In this document: positions 1-5,640 of the stretch, in pieces | How positions within the stretch are numbered: position 1 is the first letter of the stretch | Layout of the letters: each line of letters starts with the position of its first letter | Assembly: GCA_016931435.1 (NCBI GenBank) | Contig: JAFGET010000085.1 | Location: 1-8,680, forward strand | Direction: 5' to 3' | DNA length: 8,680 nucleotides | From: Candidatus Omnitrophota bacterium | GTDB lineage: Bacteria; Omnitrophota; Gorgyraeia; Gygaellales; Profunditerraquicolaceae | Notes under the pieces: generated by a model | What the model was told of the DNA's origin: nothing | Databases searched by the model: none | What the model saw: the letters and a program-made list of their open reading frames with translations, nothing else | Made by a program: the position numbers and the translations under genes

Positions 1-26
1 AGGACGTTTTAAAAATTCAAAAATAA
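1..26 (+). CDS. dapB: Probable C-terminal tail of 4-hydroxy-tetrahydrodipicolinate reductase (partial, 5' end outside window)
   Basis: Reading from base 3 gives the residues DVLKIQK and then TAA at 24-26; the two bases before it (AG) would finish a codon such as CAG. DapB proteins commonly finish with a (G-L-Y/F-D-M-x-)D-V-L motif followed by a few residues, so this short tail fits DapB well. DapB makes tetrahydrodipicolinate, the substrate of the next gene product, which makes the placement biochemically sensible. The call rests on only seven residues and on context; any other upstream protein ending this way would look the same. The stop lies 47 bases before the dapL start. Confidence 0.45.
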
Positions 27-57
27 AAAGTAAAAAGGCAAAATGAAGCTTTAAAAG

Positions 58-63
58 AAGGGG
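58..63 (+). promoter_or_regulatory. Ribosome binding site of dapL
   Basis: AAGGGG lies 10 bases before the ATG at 74, in an A-rich leader (27-73). It supports 74 as the start. No convincing promoter was seen in the leader, so dapL is probably co-transcribed with the gene before it. Confidence 0.6.
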
Positions 64-73
64 ATTACAGTTC

Positions 74-1234
74 ATGTTCGAATTATCCAAAAGATTGAAA
101 CAGCTTCCGCCGTATCTTTTTGTTGAGATCGATAAGGCCAAAAGAGAGGCGCGTAAGCAAGGAAGGGATATAATCGACCTTGGAGTGGGAGATCCGGATC
201 AACCCACCCCCAGGCATATTATTAGTAGTTTAAATACTGCAGCGCTTGATCCGGCTAATCATCGTTACGCTCTAGATCAAGGGATGCCGGTATTACGCCA
301 GGCGATCGCGCGCTGGTATAAAAAGCGTTTTAACGTGATCCTTGACCCTGAATCGGAGATCCTTCCTTTGATCGGCTCAAAAGAAGGCTTAGCGCATTTT
401 CCTCTAGCTTTTTTAAATAACGGAGATTATTCTTTGATTCCCGACCCATGCTATCCGCCTTATAAGGGCGGCACTATTATTGCAGGAGCGAAGCCGTTTC
501 TTATGCCGCTTTTGAAAAATAATGACTTTTTGCCTGATTTAAAAAAGATCCCTCTTTCTGCGCGTAAAAAAGCAAAACTTATCTACATAAATTATCCTAA
601 TAATCCTACTTCTGCCGTAGCAGGCGAGGATTTTTACCGCCAGGTATTAGGATTCGCGCGTAAAAATAAGGCTATCGTCGTTTCCGACCTGGCTTACTCG
701 GAACTTGCTTATGACGGTTATAAGCCGAAAAGTTTCCTTGAAACAGGCGGGGCAAAAGATGTAGCTATAGAATTCCATTCATTATCTAAGACTTATAATA
801 TGACCGGCTGGCGTATTGGCTGGGCCTGCGGGAATTCCAGGCTGGTTTCCGCGTTAGCAAAAGTGAAGTCAAATCTTGATTCCGGGATATTCCAGGCGAT
901 ACAGGCCGCCGGCGTCAGCGCCCTGGAAACCCCGGCAGAAGAGGCGGAAGGCATTTGCGGGCTTTATCAACAAAGGCGCGATGTCCTGGTGCCAGGGCTT
1001 AAGTCCCTGGGTTTTGAGTTCGAGGTGCCCAAGGCTACCTTTTATCTCTGGATAAGAACTCCGCATAAGACAAGCTCCGTAGATTTTTCAAAAACAATAC
1101 TTGATCGGGCCGATATAGTGGTTACTCCCGGCGTAGGATTTGGAAAATACGGCGAAGGATATATCCGGATGGCGTTGACTGTCCCAGAAGAAAGGATCGT
1201 TGAGGCGCTTAGCCGGTTAAAAAAAGTTATCTAG
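74..1234 (+). CDS. dapL: LL-diaminopimelate aminotransferase
   Basis: A cytoplasmic, PLP-dependent fold-type I class I/II aminotransferase of 386 residues, close to the usual ~390-410 of DapL. The family converts tetrahydrodipicolinate and glutamate directly to LL-diaminopimelate, bypassing the DapD/C/E steps, for lysine and peptidoglycan. The N-terminus (LKQLPPYLFVEID, then DLGVGDPDQPTP around 35-46) is typical of the DapL group found in bacteria such as Desulfovibrio. PLP-site features are visible: NYPNNPT at 173-179, D205 and Y208 in VVSDLAYSE, the Schiff-base lysine K239 in SLSKTYNMTGWRIGW, and a C-terminal carboxylate-binding arginine in YIRMALTVPEERI. The probable dapB tail just upstream supports the function. 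A related aminotransferase with another substrate is the main alternative, but the match and context favour DapL. It is followed by folK after 2 bases. Confidence 0.9.
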   Translation: MFELSKRLKQLPPYLFVEIDKAKREARKQGRDIIDLGVGDPDQPTPRHIISSLNTAALDPANHRYALDQGMPVLRQAIARWYKKRFNVILDPESEILPLIGSKEGLAHFPLAFLNNGDYSLIPDPCYPPYKGGTIIAGAKPFLMPLLKNNDFLPDLKKIPLSARKKAKLIYINYPNNPTSAVAGEDFYRQVLGFARKNKAIVVSDLAYSELAYDGYKPKSFLETGGAKDVAIEFHSLSKTYNMTGWRIGWACGNSRLVSALAKVKSNLDSGIFQAIQAAGVSALETPAEEAEGICGLYQQRRDVLVPGLKSLGFEFEVPKATFYLWIRTPHKTSSVDFSKTILDRADIVVTPGVGFGKYGEGYIRMALTVPEERIVEALSRLKKVI

Positions 1235-1236
1235 GC

Positions 1237-1635
1237 ATGGTTTGTTGTTATCTTGGCCTCGGTTCAAATTTGGGCGATCGTAAAAAGAATATGGCCCTGG
1301 CTTTGGAAAAATTATCCCGGATCAAAGGCATAAAGATAGAGAAGGTTTCGTCGTTATATGAGACAGCTCCGGTGGGCGTAGTCAATCAGGCTAGATTCCT
1401 TAACGCCGCAGCCAAGATCAGGACAGGTATTAGCCCCGGCCGCCTTTTGAATATTTTAAAAAAAATAGAGAAAGATATGGGGCGTAAAAGGTCGGTACGT
1501 TTTGGCCCCCGGATAATAGATCTGGATATTTTGTTCTATGATAATGTGGCCATAAAGGCAAGAAAGCTGATTATACCTCATCCGCGCATGTTTGAGCGTA
1601 AGTTTGTAATTTTGCCCTTAAGAGAGCTGATATGA
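1237..1635 (+). CDS. folK: 2-amino-4-hydroxy-6-hydroxymethyldihydropteridine pyrophosphokinase (HPPK)
   Basis: Transfers pyrophosphate from ATP to 6-hydroxymethyl-dihydropterin, the step before dihydropteroate synthase in folate synthesis; cytoplasmic. Seen: the N-terminal YLGLGSNLGDR at 5-15, SSLYETAPVG at 38-47, F54-N56 in RFLNAA, and the HPPK signature RFGPRIIDLDILFY at 88-101 with the metal-binding D95 and D97. IPHPRMFERKFVILPL follows, with H115 and R121 that match substrate-contact residues of the E. coli enzyme. At 132 residues it is some 25-30 shorter than the usual ~160: the protein stops right after the PL motif and lacks the C-terminal segment. It starts 2 bases after the dapL stop with little Shine-Dalgarno and shares ATGA with panC, so translation looks coupled on both sides. 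Confidence 0.92.
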   Translation: MVCCYLGLGSNLGDRKKNMALALEKLSRIKGIKIEKVSSLYETAPVGVVNQARFLNAAAKIRTGISPGRLLNILKKIEKDMGRKRSVRFGPRIIDLDILFYDNVAIKARKLIIPHPRMFERKFVILPLRELI

Positions 1636-2474
1636 AAGTCATCCGCGGGATCAGTCAAATGCGTGCTTTTACAAAAAATGCACGCGCAAAAGAACAAACT
1701 ATAGGTTTTGTGCCTACAATGGGGGCTTTGCATGAAGGGCACTTAAGCCTTATCAGGCGAGCGCGCCGCGATTGCGATAAGGTAGCAGTCAGTATTTTTG
1801 TCAATCCCGCTCAATTCGGGCCGAAAGAGGATTTTAAAAGTTATCCCAGGCATCCGAAAAAAGACCTTTTATTGTGCGGCAGGGGAAAAGTCGATGCGGT
1901 GTTTATGCCTGCGGCGAAGGATATTTATCCCCCTCATTTCTGTACTTATGTATCGGTATCGGGATTAAGCGATGTTCTATGCGGCAGGTCCAGAATAGGC
2001 CATTTTCGGGGCGTCGCTACCATAGTAGCTAAGCTTTTTAATATCATTGAGCCCGATGTCGCGTATTTCGGGCAAAAAGATGCTCAACAGGCGATAATCA
2101 TAGGAAGGATGGCCAGGGACCTGAATATGCCCGTTAATATTAGATTAATGCCTACTATCCGTGAGCCATCCGGCTTGGCGAAGAGCTCGCGTAATGCCTA
2201 TTTGAGCTTAGAGGAGAAACAGAGAGCGTCAGTTCTATACCGCGCCTTGAAAATGGCGCGGGAGCTGATCCGCATGGGGCATAAGGATGCCTCGAAAATA
2301 AAAAAGAGGATGCAAAGGCTTATATCTGCTCATAAGATCACCGTGGAGTATATTTCTATGGTGGACCTAGTGGACCTTGCACCAGTAACAAAATTATACG
2401 GCACGGTCCTGATAGCCCTTGCGGCAAGAATCGGCAAGACCAGGTTGATCGACAATATTATCGTAAAAATATAA
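1632..2474 (+). CDS. panC: Pantothenate synthetase (pantoate--beta-alanine ligase)
   Basis: Joins pantoate and beta-alanine with ATP through a pantoyl-adenylate, the last step to pantothenate for coenzyme A; cytoplasmic. The 280 residues match the family length. Motifs appear in order: PTMGALHEGHL at 28-38 (HIGH-like ATP site, H34 and H37), FVNPAQFGPKED at 56-67 with pantoate-binding Q61, YPRHPKKDL at 71-79, GHFRGVATIVAKLFNI at 123-138, YFGQKDAQQ at 145-153, and REPSGLAKSSRNAYL at 177-191, the KMSKS-like loop in which K184, S185, S186 and R187 replace the more usual MSSR. It starts inside the folK stop (ATGA), with AGAGAG at 1621-1626 as a Shine-Dalgarno. No panB or panD is in the window. Confidence 0.96.
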   Translation: MKVIRGISQMRAFTKNARAKEQTIGFVPTMGALHEGHLSLIRRARRDCDKVAVSIFVNPAQFGPKEDFKSYPRHPKKDLLLCGRGKVDAVFMPAAKDIYPPHFCTYVSVSGLSDVLCGRSRIGHFRGVATIVAKLFNIIEPDVAYFGQKDAQQAIIIGRMARDLNMPVNIRLMPTIREPSGLAKSSRNAYLSLEEKQRASVLYRALKMARELIRMGHKDASKIKKRMQRLISAHKITVEYISMVDLVDLAPVTKLYGTVLIALAARIGKTRLIDNIIVKI

Positions 2475-3295
2475 TGAAACGTAGTAAGTTGAAAATAGGC
2501 ATCGTAGGGTGCGGAGCGATAGGAACATCGTTGGCGAAAGCCATATCAACGGATTTTAGCGATAAGGCGGAACTAGCCAGCCTTTATGACGCTGACGTAG
2601 AAAAATCTTTTCATCTGGCAGGTAATTCGAATAGAAAGGCCGCGGCCTTAAATTTGGAAGATTTGCTGAATAAGGTCGATTTAGTCATCGAATCGGCAAA
2701 AGCCGATTCTGCCTTTGAGGTAGCCAGGAAGGCTATGTATTTGGCTAAAGACGTATTAGTGATGTCGGTGGGGGGGATAGCCGAGCATTATGGCGAATTG
2801 GCTGCTTTAGCGAAAGAAAAAGGAGGAAGGCTTTTTGTGCCTTCCGGGGCGATATGCGGCATTGACGGCATTAAAGCGGCAAATTGCGGCAAGATAAATA
2901 AGGTGGTTTTGACGACTAAAAAGCCCCCAAAGGCGTTTTTAGGCGTGCGTTATATTTTAAAGAATAAGATCCGCCTGGATAATATAGATAAAGATACGGT
3001 GATCTTTGAAGGTAGCGCCTATTCGGCAACGAAGCTATTCCCGCAAAATATCAATGTAGCCGCGACCTTATCTTTAGCCGGAATAGGCCTGGAAAAAACT
3101 TTAGTGCGCATAGTAGCTTCTCCGGGGCTAAAACAGAATATGCATGAGATAGAGGTCGAATCAGATTCCGGAACGATATTTGTGCGCTGCGCGAACCTTA
3201 TTCATCCGAGTAATCCGAAGACCAGTTATCTGGCTGTGCTTTCTGCGATAGCCACTCTGAAAAAAATATTAGAACCTGTAAGTATCGGAACATGA
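2474..3295 (+). CDS. nadX: L-aspartate dehydrogenase (NadX family)
   Basis: An NAD(P)-dependent dehydrogenase of 273 residues, normal for the family. NadX oxidises aspartate to iminoaspartate, which NadA condenses to quinolinate, so it can replace aspartate oxidase NadB in NAD synthesis without oxygen. Seen: a Rossmann loop GIVGCGAIG at 9-17; SVGGIAE at 98-104; FVPSGAICGIDGIKAA at 121-136; the TTKKPP loop at 147-152; FEGSAYSATKLFPQNINVAA at 178-197; the catalytic histidine H224 in QNMHEIEVES; and HPSNPKTSYLAVLSA at 244-258, which ends the DUF108/aspartate dehydrogenase domain. The ATG overlaps the panC stop by one base (TAATG) and no Shine-Dalgarno is visible, so translational coupling is likely. 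nadA and nadC are not in the window, so the NAD role comes from the family rather than from neighbours. Confidence 0.88.
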   Translation: MKRSKLKIGIVGCGAIGTSLAKAISTDFSDKAELASLYDADVEKSFHLAGNSNRKAAALNLEDLLNKVDLVIESAKADSAFEVARKAMYLAKDVLVMSVGGIAEHYGELAALAKEKGGRLFVPSGAICGIDGIKAANCGKINKVVLTTKKPPKAFLGVRYILKNKIRLDNIDKDTVIFEGSAYSATKLFPQNINVAATLSLAGIGLEKTLVRIVASPGLKQNMHEIEVESDSGTIFVRCANLIHPSNPKTSYLAVLSAIATLKKILEPVSIGT

Positions 3296-3304
3296 TGAAG
3301 ATAG

Positions 3305-3357
3305 TATATCGCCCAAGCGCTCGAAAATTTTGTTTGAATTTTCTCGCAGGCGATATA
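3305..3357. repeat. Imperfect palindrome / hairpin A
   Basis: The arms TATATCGCC (3305-3313) and GGCGATATA (3349-3357) are perfect reverse complements. Inside them GCG (3317-3319) pairs with CGC (3345-3347), and GAAAATT (3323-3329) pairs with AATTTTC (3337-3343) around a 7-base loop. The structure begins 9 bases after the nadX stop. There is no T-tract after it, so it is not a classical intrinsic terminator. It could be a structured 3' end, a cis-acting RNA, or half of a dispersed palindromic element together with hairpin B. Confidence 0.7.
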
Positions 3358-3364
3358 TCAATTC

Positions 3365-3418
3365 GGCCTAATAACTTACGTTCACCCCGCGTTCCGCGGG
3401 TCTCCGTAAGTTATGGCC
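3365..3418. repeat. Long palindrome / hairpin B with GC-rich apex
   Basis: GGCC (3365-3368) pairs with GGCC (3415-3418), and ATAACTTACG (3371-3380) pairs with CGTAAGTTAT (3405-3414); a 2-base bulge (TA) separates the left arms. At the apex CCCGCG (3386-3391) pairs with CGCGGG (3395-3400) around TTC. No T-tract follows. The element sits 7 bases after hairpin A and ends 9 bases before the ribosome binding site of the small basic gene. It may be a REP/MITE-like palindromic unit or a structured leader of that gene. Confidence 0.75.
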
Positions 3419-3427
3419 TCATTGAAG

Positions 3428-3433
3428 GGAGGT
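3428..3433 (+). promoter_or_regulatory. Strong ribosome binding site of the small basic gene
   Basis: GGAGGT, 9 bases before the ATG at 3443, is the best Shine-Dalgarno of any gene in the window. It fixes the start of the small gene and suggests efficient translation. Confidence 0.8.
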
Positions 3434-3442
3434 GAGTGAAGG

Positions 3443-3688
3443 ATGGCAGAAAAGATAGTAAAACTAGGAGTAAAGCGCGAAAAAGGATACCTCTATTATA
3501 TCGACAAGCAAGGCGATGTCTCTTGCGCTAAGATGGCGAGGGGCAGCAAAAAAGGAGGAAATCCAAAAAAGGTAGCCAAATGCGGCATCAAGAGAAAAGT
3601 CGGTTACCTTTATTTCTTGGACAAAAAAGGCGACGTCTCCTGCGCGAAGATGAAGAGAGGCGGCACCAAAAAGAGAAAAAAGAGATAA
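3443..3688 (+). CDS. Small, highly basic protein with two tandem copies of a GYLYxxDKxGDVSCAKM motif
   Basis: 81 residues that I cannot assign to a characterised family. Two repeat units are plain: residues 4-34 and 43-73, offset by 39, with 21 of 31 positions identical. The shared core is K-G-(V/I)-K-R, then G-Y-L-Y-aromatic, D-K-x-G-D-V-S-C-A-K-M-x-R-G. Lysine and arginine make up 27 of 81 residues against 6 acidic ones, and the tail is K/R-rich (KKRKKR at 76-81), so nucleic acid or ribosome binding is a reasonable inference. There is one cysteine per core (C28, C67) plus C47, with no CxxC pair. No signal peptide or membrane segment is visible. It stands alone between the palindromes and a strong terminator, with its own good ribosome binding site. 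The two DNA copies differ at many third positions while the core is kept, which points to purifying selection on the protein rather than a recent DNA duplication. Confidence 0.85.
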   Translation: MAEKIVKLGVKREKGYLYYIDKQGDVSCAKMARGSKKGGNPKKVAKCGIKRKVGYLYFLDKKGDVSCAKMKRGGTKKRKKR

Positions 3689-3709
3689 AACAGTATTAGT
3701 AGTAAATAT

Positions 3710-3767
3710 CTGCCCTCTGATTTTCAATCAAGGAGGTCCTTGATAAAATTAGAGGGCAGTATTTTTA
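3710..3767 (+). terminator. Intrinsic terminator after the small basic gene
   Basis: CTGCCCTCT (3710-3718) pairs with AGAGGGCAG (3751-3759). Pairing continues inward through ATTTT/AAAAT, then ATCAAGGA (3727-3734) with TCCTTGAT (3737-3744), giving one long, nearly continuous hairpin with a 2-base bulge. TATTTTT follows at 3760-3766. It lies 21 bases after the small gene's stop and only about 7 bases before the next start codon. It ends the small transcript, and could also act as an attenuator for the glycosyltransferase operon. Confidence 0.85.
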
Positions 3768-3773
3768 AATGGC

Positions 3774-4952
3774 ATGAAATTAGGATTTATAAGAAAAATC
3801 GACAGATACATAGGCCCGGTAGTTTGTTTTTTTCTCTGTTCTTGCGAAAAACTGCGCAGCTTACTAAAGACAGCGGCACAGGAGGAAACGGGCGCTAGAA
3901 TTGAAAAAATACTGGTAATAAAATTTTGGGGGTTCGGAAGCATAGTCTTGTCATTCGATGCCTTTCAATTGATCCGGCAGAGGTTTCCGGAAGCCAGGAT
4001 TTATGTATTGACATTGAAGCAGAATCGGCAGATATATGAAATGTGTAATTTATTCGATGAAATAATAGAAATAGAAATAAGATCTTTTTTTACTCTGATC
4101 TCGGATACGGCCAAGACCATAGCTCGTTTAAGAAAAGTTTCTTTCGATGCCGCTTTGGACTTTGAGTTTACTTCCAGGTATTCGGCTTTATTGACGTTCT
4201 TTAGCGGGGCAAAAAGAAGGCTTGGTTTTAACTATAAGGGGATATTCCGGGGAGGTTGTTTTACAAAAGAACTTAGCTTCAAAGAAAATATTAAGATAAA
4301 AGAATCATTTCTTGATCTGGCCGGCCTTATTGCGCCCCGTAAGAAAGATGCGGTCTTTCCATGCCGCTTAACCCTGGATAAAAAACATTCTGATCACGTA
4401 GATTCTTTATTTATTAAGGAAGGCCTGGATGAAGCCTATCCTGTGATAGGCGTGAATATAAACGCAAGTGAACTTAGCTTTTTGCGTCGCTGGCCAAAGG
4501 AGTATTTTCGGGATTTGATCAACGGATTGGTCCGGCGCTACCACGCTCATATTATTTTGATCGGCGACAAAAGCGATGAAGAATATGTCCGCGGTTTCGC
4601 TAAAGGCTTTTCGCCTGAAAATGTTCATAATTTTGCAGGAAAGACTTCTCTTTTAGACTTAGCTTGCCTGATGCGTAGGTTTAATTTATTTATTTCTAAT
4701 GACAGCGGGCCTTTGCATCTAGCGGCTTATTTAGGTGTGCCTACGGTTTCTTTTTTCGGCCCTGAGACGCCTCTTATGTACGGCCCGGAAGGGGTAAAAC
4801 ATATAGTATTCTACGAAAACCTTTCCTGCAGCCCATGTATAAGGGTATCTAATTATAAACATTTTAGATGTAATAAAGGACAATTGTGTTTAAGGAAGAT
4901 CTATCCCCGGATTGTGATCGATGAGATCGAAAGAAAAAGAATATTTCAATAA
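3774..4952 (+). CDS. Glycosyltransferase family 9 (heptosyltransferase-like) protein
   Basis: 392 residues with the GT9 (GT-B fold) layout. GT9 enzymes transfer heptose or other sugars from nucleotide donors to lipopolysaccharide core or other envelope glycans on the cytoplasmic face. The N-terminal domain begins at ILVIKFWGFGSIVLS (46-60), then FPEARIYVLT at 71-80. The nucleotide-binding half has RRWPKEYFRDLINGL at 238-252, HIILIGDKSDEE at 259-270, FAGKTSLLDLACLM at 287-300, and the hallmark NDSGPLHLAAYLGVPTVSFF at 309-328 followed by GPETPLMYGP. A 43-residue stretch precedes the GT9 domain, including a short hydrophobic segment (GPVVCFFLC, 14-22) that may attach to the membrane. A Cys cluster (C352, C355, C366, C372) closes the protein. 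ATG 3774 is the only plausible in-frame start, yet it has no Shine-Dalgarno at normal spacing. The 3' end overlaps the next gene by 32 bases. Sugar and acceptor are unknown. Confidence 0.88.
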   Translation: MKLGFIRKIDRYIGPVVCFFLCSCEKLRSLLKTAAQEETGARIEKILVIKFWGFGSIVLSFDAFQLIRQRFPEARIYVLTLKQNRQIYEMCNLFDEIIEIEIRSFFTLISDTAKTIARLRKVSFDAALDFEFTSRYSALLTFFSGAKRRLGFNYKGIFRGGCFTKELSFKENIKIKESFLDLAGLIAPRKKDAVFPCRLTLDKKHSDHVDSLFIKEGLDEAYPVIGVNINASELSFLRRWPKEYFRDLINGLVRRYHAHIILIGDKSDEEYVRGFAKGFSPENVHNFAGKTSLLDLACLMRRFNLFISNDSGPLHLAAYLGVPTVSFFGPETPLMYGPEGVKHIVFYENLSCSPCIRVSNYKHFRCNKGQLCLRKIYPRIVIDEIERKRIFQ

Positions 4953-5640
4953 AGTAGCTGGTGTATTCGATAGCCGTTTTAATGTTTATTCAAGGCGAGC
5001 CGGCCGACTTCGGGTAAACAGGAGGCTGGAGCTTTTTTCCCGCCATTGTAATTTTTCCTCTGGTTTAAAAGTGCTGGAGGCAGGTTGTGGTACCGGAGAA
5101 TATACTAAAAGTCTTTCCGAATACAGGATGAAACTTTTTTCCAGCGATATTTCGTATAATATGCTCAAGAACGCGGTTAAAAAAAATATCGGGAGAAAAG
5201 GAATATTCTTAGTTTCCGATATTGAACGCATGCCTTTCTTTGACAATACGTTTGATGCGGTAATAGGGAATTCCGTCCTGCATCATGTCAACGCAAGAAA
5301 AGCCATGGCTGAGGTTTTTAGAGTATTAAAAAAAGGGGGGAAATTCGTTTTTTCTGAGCCGAATATGGTCAATCCGCATATTTTTCTTCAGAAAAAAATA
5401 GGATTTATCAGGCAACTCAGCGGCGATTCTCCTTTAGAAACGGCTTTTTTACGTTGGCAGATAAAGGGAGTCATTGAAGAGGCAGGTTTCAGTTTTTTTC
5501 AGGTAGAGCCCTTTGATTTTTTACATCCTTATACTCCGGATATGCTCACAGGCATAACCGAAAAACTGGGCAGATTGCTTGAAAGGCTTTTTTTTATCAG
5601 GGAAATAGCGGGGTCATTGCTTATCAGAGGCGTAAAATGA
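4921..5640 (+). CDS. Class I SAM-dependent methyltransferase (Methyltransf_11-like)
   Basis: 239 residues, predicted cytoplasmic. Motif I VLEAGCGTGE at 51-60 binds S-adenosylmethionine; D76 in FSSDIS is the usual ribose-contact acid position; SDIERMPF at 99-106 carries the adenine-side acid D100; FDAVIGNSVLHHV at 111-123 and LKKGGKFVFSEPN at 136-148 are motifs II and III. This set is common to UbiE/MenG-like small-molecule methyltransferases and does not define a substrate. The C-terminal ~80 residues are less typical and probably shape the acceptor site. ATG 4921 is the first possible start in this frame (an in-frame TGA lies at 4915-4917), so the 32-base overlap with the glycosyltransferase is real unless a much later start is used. 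The stop overlaps the next start (ATGA). Position between glycosyltransferase and radical SAM genes suggests it decorates a glycan, lipid or intermediate of that pathway. Confidence 0.88.
   Translation: MRSKEKEYFNKVAGVFDSRFNVYSRRAGRLRVNRRLELFSRHCNFSSGLKVLEAGCGTGEYTKSLSEYRMKLFSSDISYNMLKNAVKKNIGRKGIFLVSDIERMPFFDNTFDAVIGNSVLHHVNARKAMAEVFRVLKKGGKFVFSEPNMVNPHIFLQKKIGFIRQLSGDSPLETAFLRWQIKGVIEEAGFSFFQVEPFDFLHPYTPDMLTGITEKLGRLLERLFFIREIAGSLLIRGVK

Noticed and set aside
3334..3362. Possible promoter (TTGAAT followed by a TATATC-like box) upstream of the small basic gene
   Set aside because: The spacing to any TA-rich -10 box is not right, and both boxes are parts of the palindrome arms, so no promoter can be claimed.
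3730..3742. TTG start after the perfect Shine-Dalgarno at 3730-3737
   Set aside because: The TTG is only about 2 bases from the motif, too close for initiation, and the frame gives an unconvincing peptide that ends within the glycosyltransferase gene.
3880..3901. Internal AGGAGGA followed by an ATT codon as an alternative glycosyltransferase start just before the GT9 domain
   Set aside because: ATT starts are very rare, and the upstream 43 residues have a plausible sequence with a hydrophobic segment, so ATG 3774 is preferred despite its poor ribosome binding site.
3464..3943. Minus-strand open frames opposite the small basic gene and the glycosyltransferase start
   Set aside because: The one at 3464-3727 is antisense to the duplicated basic repeats and runs into the terminator. 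The one at 3749-3943 starts inside the glycosyltransferase gene. Neither has a supporting ribosome binding site or a recognisable product.
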